Shown one piece after another: positions 5,861-8,581 of a stretch of 8,581 nucleotides of DNA. Within the stretch, counting starts at the first letter, position 1. Each line of letters begins with the position of its first letter. Source of the DNA: Bacteroidota bacterium (lineage in GTDB: Bacteria > Bacteroidota > Bacteroidia > Chitinophagales > Chitinophagaceae); NCBI GenBank assembly GCA_029778965.1, contig JAKPBL010000143.1, positions 1 through 8,581 of the forward strand, written 5' to 3'. The position numbers and the translations under genes are program-made. A model generated the notes under the pieces. It saw only the letters and a program-made list of their open reading frames with translations. It did no database searches and had not been told where the DNA came from.

Positions 5861-6399
5861 GGCAAAAGATATTTTTGAATGGCCGCAGTTGCCTGCCGCA
5901 AACGGTTTTCGCGATTGCCTGATACTATTATCCACGGCGTTTGCTGGTTTACGAGGCTGTCTTTATACATACGGAACAAATGTTCACGCGTAGCCAGGTC
6001 GGGATATTCGCGCAGCGGATCGGGTTCCCAGGGTATATCAATATCACACAGCAGGTACAGGTCATATTGCCGGGTGGCGATCTGGTCGAGAATGAACGGA
6101 TGGCAGGTATCGAAAACGTATTCAGACCACACTTTCATTACCAGCATATCGGTATCGATAAAAAGATAAGGATGGGCCGCCGGCTGTTCGGCCATATCAC
6201 GGGTAAACCGGTCTTCCAGCGTGAGCTGGCCCCGGGCGATCTGCAGCAGGTCGTCAAGCCGGTATTCTTTTCCGTGCTGCAGCAAATATTCACGGGCGTA
6301 TTCAGGGCACCACTTCGTTTGGTAGTGGTCTGCCAGTTGCTGGCACAAGGTGCTTTTTCCGGTCGATTCTGGTCCGACAACAACAATCTTCTTCAACAT
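5857..6399 (-). CDS. NadR-like nicotinamide riboside kinase (AAA P-loop ATPase)
   Basis: This 180-residue protein corresponds to the C-terminal kinase domain of NadR, as a stand-alone enzyme. It should phosphorylate nicotinamide riboside to NMN with ATP in the cytoplasm. The P-loop Gly-Pro-Glu-Ser-Thr-Gly-Lys-Ser-Thr is at 9-17 with Lys15. Pro-Glu-Tyr-Ala-Arg-Glu-Tyr-Leu (32-39) is the conserved segment after it, and Phe-Ile-Asp-Thr-Asp (80-84) is the Walker-B-like strand. The lid region Cys-Asp-Ile-Asp-Ile-Pro-Trp-Glu-Pro-Asp-Pro-Leu-Arg (118-130) matches the family Pro-Trp-x-x-Asp-x-x-Arg pattern. The N-terminal repressor and adenylyltransferase domains of enterobacterial NadR are absent. 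The ATG at 6397-6399 is preferred to an in-frame TTG at 6409-6411 because the first strand follows it directly. It lies 13 bp after pnuC and overlaps the glycosyltransferase start as ATGA. The partner PnuC supports the substrate. Confidence 0.88.
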   Translation of the reverse strand: MLKKIVVVGPESTGKSTLCQQLADHYQTKWCPEYAREYLLQHGKEYRLDDLLQIARGQLTLEDRFTRDMAEQPAAHPYLFIDTDMLVMKVWSEYVFDTCHPFILDQIATRQYDLYLLCDIDIPWEPDPLREYPDLATREHLFRMYKDSLVNQQTPWIIVSGNRENRLRQATAAIQKYLLP

Positions 6400-6412
6400 A
6401 CAGTGCTGCAAG

Positions 6413-7033
6413 TTACTGTTCCTTGTATTTTTTGATCCAGGTAAGCAGTCCCGCTACGGCCAGCACCAGTAGTACCGCAAACTGGAAGCTGGTAAACACG
6501 TAGCCCTTTACAAAGTACAGGGGAATCGATGCCATGTTTGTGATGATCCACCAGTACCAGCTCTCTATTTTTTTCCGGGCCATCAGCCACATACCGGTAT
6601 AGGCGCTGGCGCTGGCCAGGGCGTCGGCCCAGGGAATCGCTTCTGGCGCGAAAGCGGTTTTCAGCCAGCGGAGACAGAAAAAGAGAACGCCGTAGAAAAC
6701 GAAAAAAAACAGTAATTGTTGCAGCCAGTCCTTCCGGTTTGATGCGCTGATCTTAAGCTGGTGCTCTTTGTTTTCGCCACGACGCGCCCATAGCATCCAG
6801 CCGTAAATGCTGACCACGGTATAGTAAATGTTCACCGAAGCTTCGCCATAGAGGTGTCCTTTGATGCTCAACCAGGTGTAGATAAGGGTGTTCACCAGTC
6901 CCACCGGGTACACCAGTATATTTTCTTTCCGGCTGAACCAGACGCTGGCGATGCCGGCGATGGTACCGATAAACTCCAGCGGCGTGGTATGCCGTAAACC
7001 TGTCAGAAATTGTTCCCAGATAGAACCTGCCAT
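6413..7033 (-). CDS. pnuC: PnuC-family nicotinamide riboside transporter
   Basis: This 206-residue inner-membrane protein is a PnuC-type facilitator with the usual seven or so helices (about 19-34, 38-57, 64-84, 104-124, 134-152, 158-178, 181-200). Family traits visible are Asn-Ile-Leu-Val-Tyr-Pro-Val-Gly-Leu-Val-Asn (38-48), Asn-Ile-Tyr-Tyr-Thr-Val-Val-Ser-Ile-Tyr-Gly-Trp (68-79) and the Trp-rich Glu-Ser-Trp-Tyr-Trp-Trp-Ile-Ile-Thr-Asn (157-166), followed by Leu-Tyr-Phe-Val-Lys-Gly-Tyr. PnuC passes nicotinamide riboside down its gradient and depends on a kinase to trap it; the kinase gene lies 13 bp downstream. Thiamine-transporting relatives (PnuT) exist in Bacteroidota. No CTGAGA-type TPP riboswitch was seen upstream and the partner is NadR-like, so nicotinamide riboside is favoured. 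The leader carries an inverted repeat at 7048-7065. The ATG at 7031-7033 is the only good start. Confidence 0.9.
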   Translation of the reverse strand: MAGSIWEQFLTGLRHTTPLEFIGTIAGIASVWFSRKENILVYPVGLVNTLIYTWLSIKGHLYGEASVNIYYTVVSIYGWMLWARRGENKEHQLKISASNRKDWLQQLLFFFVFYGVLFFCLRWLKTAFAPEAIPWADALASASAYTGMWLMARKKIESWYWWIITNMASIPLYFVKGYVFTSFQFAVLLVLAVAGLLTWIKKYKEQ

Positions 7034-7047
7034 GCTTAAAAATGCAT

Positions 7048-7065
7048 CGGAAATTTGGATTTCCG
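7048..7065 (-). repeat. Perfect inverted repeat in the pnuC leader (operator or 5' hairpin)
   Basis: CGGAAAT (7048-7054), a 4-base spacer and ATTTCCG (7059-7065) form a perfect inverted repeat with 7-bp arms, 15 bp from the pnuC ATG. It begins only 5 bp downstream of the predicted pnuC -7 element, so the transcript would start at or within it. It could be a repressor site over the transcription start, or an RNA hairpin at the very 5' end of the mRNA. Symmetry and position are seen; the function is inferred. Confidence 0.5.
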
Positions 7066-7069
7066 GCTG

Positions 7070-7099
7070 AAAACTTACAGTCTTCGTGGTTACCTACAA
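7070..7099 (-). promoter_or_regulatory. Predicted promoter of the pnuC operon
   Basis: Read on the minus strand, TTG (7099-7097) is followed by exactly 19 bp and then TAAGTTTT (7077-7070), which matches the Bacteroidota -7 TAnnTTTG except for the last base. The expected start of transcription is near 7065, leaving a leader of about 30 bases. It overlaps the oppositely directed osmC promoter. Confidence 0.5.
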
Positions 7100-7112
7100 T
7101 GCCGTAGTTTTG
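7083..7112 (+). promoter_or_regulatory. Predicted promoter of osmC
   Basis: TAGTTTTG at 7105-7112 is a full match to the Bacteroidota -7 consensus TAnnTTTG. TTC at 7083-7085 (two of three bases of the TTG -33 element) lies 19 bp upstream. Transcription would begin near 7117, giving a leader of about 28 bases before the ATG at 7145. The fit supports the downstream start for OsmC over the longer open frame from 7055. Confidence 0.55.
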
Positions 7113-7144
7113 ATACGCATTCTTTCATCTTAAAATCTTGGTAT

Positions 7145-7555
7145 ATGATCCGCAATGCAACAGCCGTCTGGAACGGTTCAGGTAAGGAAGGTAAGGGACA
7201 ACTCAGCACCCAGAGCGGCACGCTCAGCCAAACACAGTATTCATTCAGTTCGCGTTTTGAAAATGGCACCGGCACCAATCCGGAAGAACTGGTTGCTGCG
7301 GCACATGCCGGCTGTTTTGCCATGAAGCTGAGCTTTGTTATCGGTGAAATGAAGTTTACACCCGAATCGCTGGAAGCCCGCTGCGATATAACTTTTGAAA
7401 ACGGCGCCGTTACCAAATCGCATCTGACCGTTAAGGGCAAAGTGCCTGGTATGTCTAAGGAGCAGTTTGCAGAAGCGGTTAAAGATGCAGAACAGAACTG
7501 CCCGATCTCCAAGCTGCTGAATACGGCGATCAGTTCGGAAGCGACCCTGCTCTGA
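7145..7555 (+). CDS. osmC: OsmC-family peroxiredoxin-like hydroperoxidase
   Basis: This 136-residue protein matches OsmC, a thiol peroxidase that reduces organic hydroperoxides and protects against oxidative and osmotic stress in the cytoplasm. The N-terminus Ala-x-x-Trp-Asn-Gly-Ser (6-12), Lys-Glu-Gly-Lys-Gly (14-18) and Ser-Thr-Gln-Ser-Gly-Thr-Leu (21-27) is the OsmC type, not the Ohr type. Catalytic features are Arg37, Asn-Pro-Glu-Glu-Leu (45-49), peroxidatic Cys57 in Ala-His-Ala-Gly-Cys-Phe (53-58), and resolving Cys119 in Asn-Cys-Pro-Ile-Ser (118-122). Length is normal. The ATG at 7145 is chosen because family homology begins there; the 30 codons of open frame before it contain the predicted promoter. 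It is divergent from pnuC, and its TGA directly abuts the stop of the convergent NRAMP-type gene. Electrons usually come from dihydrolipoamide or thioredoxin-like partners, none of which is visible here. Confidence 0.93.
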   Translation: MIRNATAVWNGSGKEGKGQLSTQSGTLSQTQYSFSSRFENGTGTNPEELVAAAHAGCFAMKLSFVIGEMKFTPESLEARCDITFENGAVTKSHLTVKGKVPGMSKEQFAEAVKDAEQNCPISKLLNTAISSEATLL

Positions 7556-8581
7556 TCAGTGCCACAGCGATTTCAACGCAATCGAAGAAAGTGCCAACGC
7601 TATTACGACGCCCGCGATGCCCAGCCATAGCGGATGCCGGTAGCCGTTCGGCACTTTCCGGCTGTATACGGCAATGAGAAGGATCAGCAGCGCCATGGGC
7701 AGGATAAACCCGTTTACCGTGCCCGCCAGCACCAGTAGACGCACCGGCTGGCCCGCCAGCAGAAATATCGCAGCCGACAACAGGATGAACCCCGCCAGTA
7801 GCCATTTTTCGTGCCGGCTTACAGCGGGGTGTATGTTCCTGACAAAGCTGATGCTGGTATAAGCCGAGCCTATCACCGACGTGATAGCGGCCAACCACAT
7901 AACGAGGCCGAACAACCGAAAACCAAGATTGCCCGCCGCTTTCCGGAAAACATCGGCGGCGGGGTTGCCGCTTTCCAGCAGAAATCCCTGGCTCACTACT
8001 CCCAGCGCGGCGAGAAACAGTAAAATACGCATCGATGAAGCAGCAAATATGCCGCTGACCGCCGAGCGGCTGACTGCTTTTACCGTCGATGGTCCCGTTA
8101 TCCCCGCCGCCAGCAGGCGGTGCGCACCGGCAAAACAGATATAGCCGCCTACCGTGCCGCCTACAATGGTGATCAGCGCATTCCAGTCCATTTTTTCCGG
8201 GTACACGCTCCTCCATAAAGCGGCTCCGAGGGGCGGCCGCGACACGATTGTTACATAGGCGGTTAAACCGATCATCACGAGGCCCATCCACCATACCGAC
8301 CGGTCGATCAGCCTGGTGGCATCGGGCGCCACCAGCAGCCAGGTAGCGAAAGCGGCGCTGAGCAGAACGGCAATGCGAATATCCATGCCCGTTATAACCT
8401 CCAGCCCCAGGGCCGTTCCTGCAAGGTTACCCACGTTAAAAGCCACACCGCCAAAAAAGACCAGGAATGACAATAACCAGCCGAGCCCCGGCACCACTTT
8501 ATTGGCGATGTCTTGCGCCGGCATGCCGCAGCCTGTAATGATACGCCAGATATTGAGCTGCACGCCAATGTCAAGCACTAT
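7556..8581 (-). CDS. NRAMP-related (YcsG-like) membrane transporter, partial at its N-terminus
   Basis: The frame is open to the right edge and gives the last 341 residues; by comparison with family members from memory, about 40-60 residues with the first helix are missing. A GTG at 8576-8578 is internal: the sequence around it (Leu-Asp-Ile-Gly-Val-Gln-Leu-Asn-Ile-Trp-Arg-Ile) is a conserved inner segment of the family. Further marks are Ala-Gln-Asp-Ile-Ala-Asn, then Pro-Gly-Leu-Gly, Asn-Val-Gly-Asn-Leu-Ala-Gly-Thr-Ala-Leu-Gly-Leu, and Gly-Gly-Thr-Val-Gly-Gly-Tyr-Ile-Cys-Phe-Ala-Gly-Ala-His-Arg-Leu-Leu. About nine membrane helices can be drawn. The last motif replaces the Met-Pro-His of true metal-transporting NRAMPs in helix 6, so the substrate is uncertain. 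In Bacillus subtilis the relative YcsG sits with 5-oxoprolinase genes; whether that holds here lies beyond the edge. Its TGA abuts the osmC stop with no gap. Confidence 0.82.
   Translation of the reverse strand: MVLDIGVQLNIWRIITGCGMPAQDIANKVVPGLGWLLSFLVFFGGVAFNVGNLAGTALGLEVITGMDIRIAVLLSAAFATWLLVAPDATRLIDRSVWWMGLVMIGLTAYVTIVSRPPLGAALWRSVYPEKMDWNALITIVGGTVGGYICFAGAHRLLAAGITGPSTVKAVSRSAVSGIFAASSMRILLFLAALGVVSQGFLLESGNPAADVFRKAAGNLGFRLFGLVMWLAAITSVIGSAYTSISFVRNIHPAVSRHEKWLLAGFILLSAAIFLLAGQPVRLLVLAGTVNGFILPMALLILLIAVYSRKVPNGYRHPLWLGIAGVVIALALSSIALKSLWH

Noticed and set aside
5861..5935. Longer start for the GT39-type gene at 5935
   Set aside because: The extra 25 residues lie in the kinase coding region and do not look like this family. 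The ATG in the ATGA overlap is the natural start.
6400..6411. TTG start giving four extra residues on the NadR-like kinase
   Set aside because: The first beta strand begins directly after the ATG at 6399, so the ATG is the simpler choice.
7055..7144. Longer start for OsmC at 7055
   Set aside because: OsmC homology starts at the ATG at 7145, and the extra stretch contains the predicted promoter and leader.
7034..7144. TPP or NAD riboswitch ahead of pnuC
   Set aside because: The leader predicted from the promoter is only about 30 bases, and no CTGAGA-type TPP core was seen on the minus strand. There is no room for a known riboswitch of this size unless transcription starts upstream.
7530..8294. 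254-codon open frame on the minus strand overlapping the NRAMP-type gene and the end of osmC
   Set aside because: Low-complexity, Gly/Arg-rich translation without motifs, in another frame of a gene supported by family motifs.

Overview
The window looks like chromosome from a Bacteroidota member, most likely Chitinophagaceae-like. The evidence is the style of the proteins (the YcsG-type NRAMP transporter, the stand-alone NadR-type kinase next to PnuC, a HigB/HigA pair of the type common in this phylum), promoter elements of the TTG-N19-TAnnTTTG kind, and start codons that mostly lack a Shine-Dalgarno sequence. Eleven protein-coding genes are supported, two of them cut by the window edges. I see no rRNA, tRNA, CRISPR array, insertion sequence or origin.

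Layout. (1) 1-114: the end of a GNAT-type acetyltransferase. (2) 115-366: a non-coding gap that ends in an inverted repeat and a -7-like element in front of a type II toxin-antitoxin module, higB (367-699) and higA (712-1182). This module is visibly AT-richer than what follows. (3) 1109-2239 on the minus strand: a CorA-type magnesium channel whose 3' end overlaps higA tail to tail by 74 bp. (4) 2304-4236 on the plus strand: a probable operon of a LysE-family exporter, an unrecognised exported or membrane protein, and the monofunctional peptidoglycan glycosyltransferase MtgA. (5) 7033-4226 on the minus strand: a tight operon read as pnuC, a NadR-like nicotinamide riboside kinase, then a GT39-type membrane glycosyltransferase that starts with an ATGA overlap. 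(6) 7145-7555 on the plus strand: an OsmC-type peroxidase, divergent from pnuC. (7) 7556-8581 on the minus strand: the C-terminal part of an NRAMP-related (YcsG-like) transporter that runs off the right edge.

How the genes work together. PnuC and the NadR-like kinase form a recognisable NAD salvage pair: PnuC lets nicotinamide riboside in and the kinase traps it as NMN. The glycosyltransferase is coupled to this pair without an obvious metabolic reason. MtgA and the glycosyltransferase are both cell-envelope enzymes and meet tail to tail with an 11-bp overlap. HigB and HigA are a self-contained addiction or stress module.

The most interesting non-coding stretch is 7034-7144. It holds two overlapping divergent promoters and a perfect 7-bp-arm inverted repeat at the predicted 5' end of the pnuC transcript. 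I found no strong evidence for a wholly new system. The findings point to the regulatory DNA, the unknown gene, and unusual gene overlaps.
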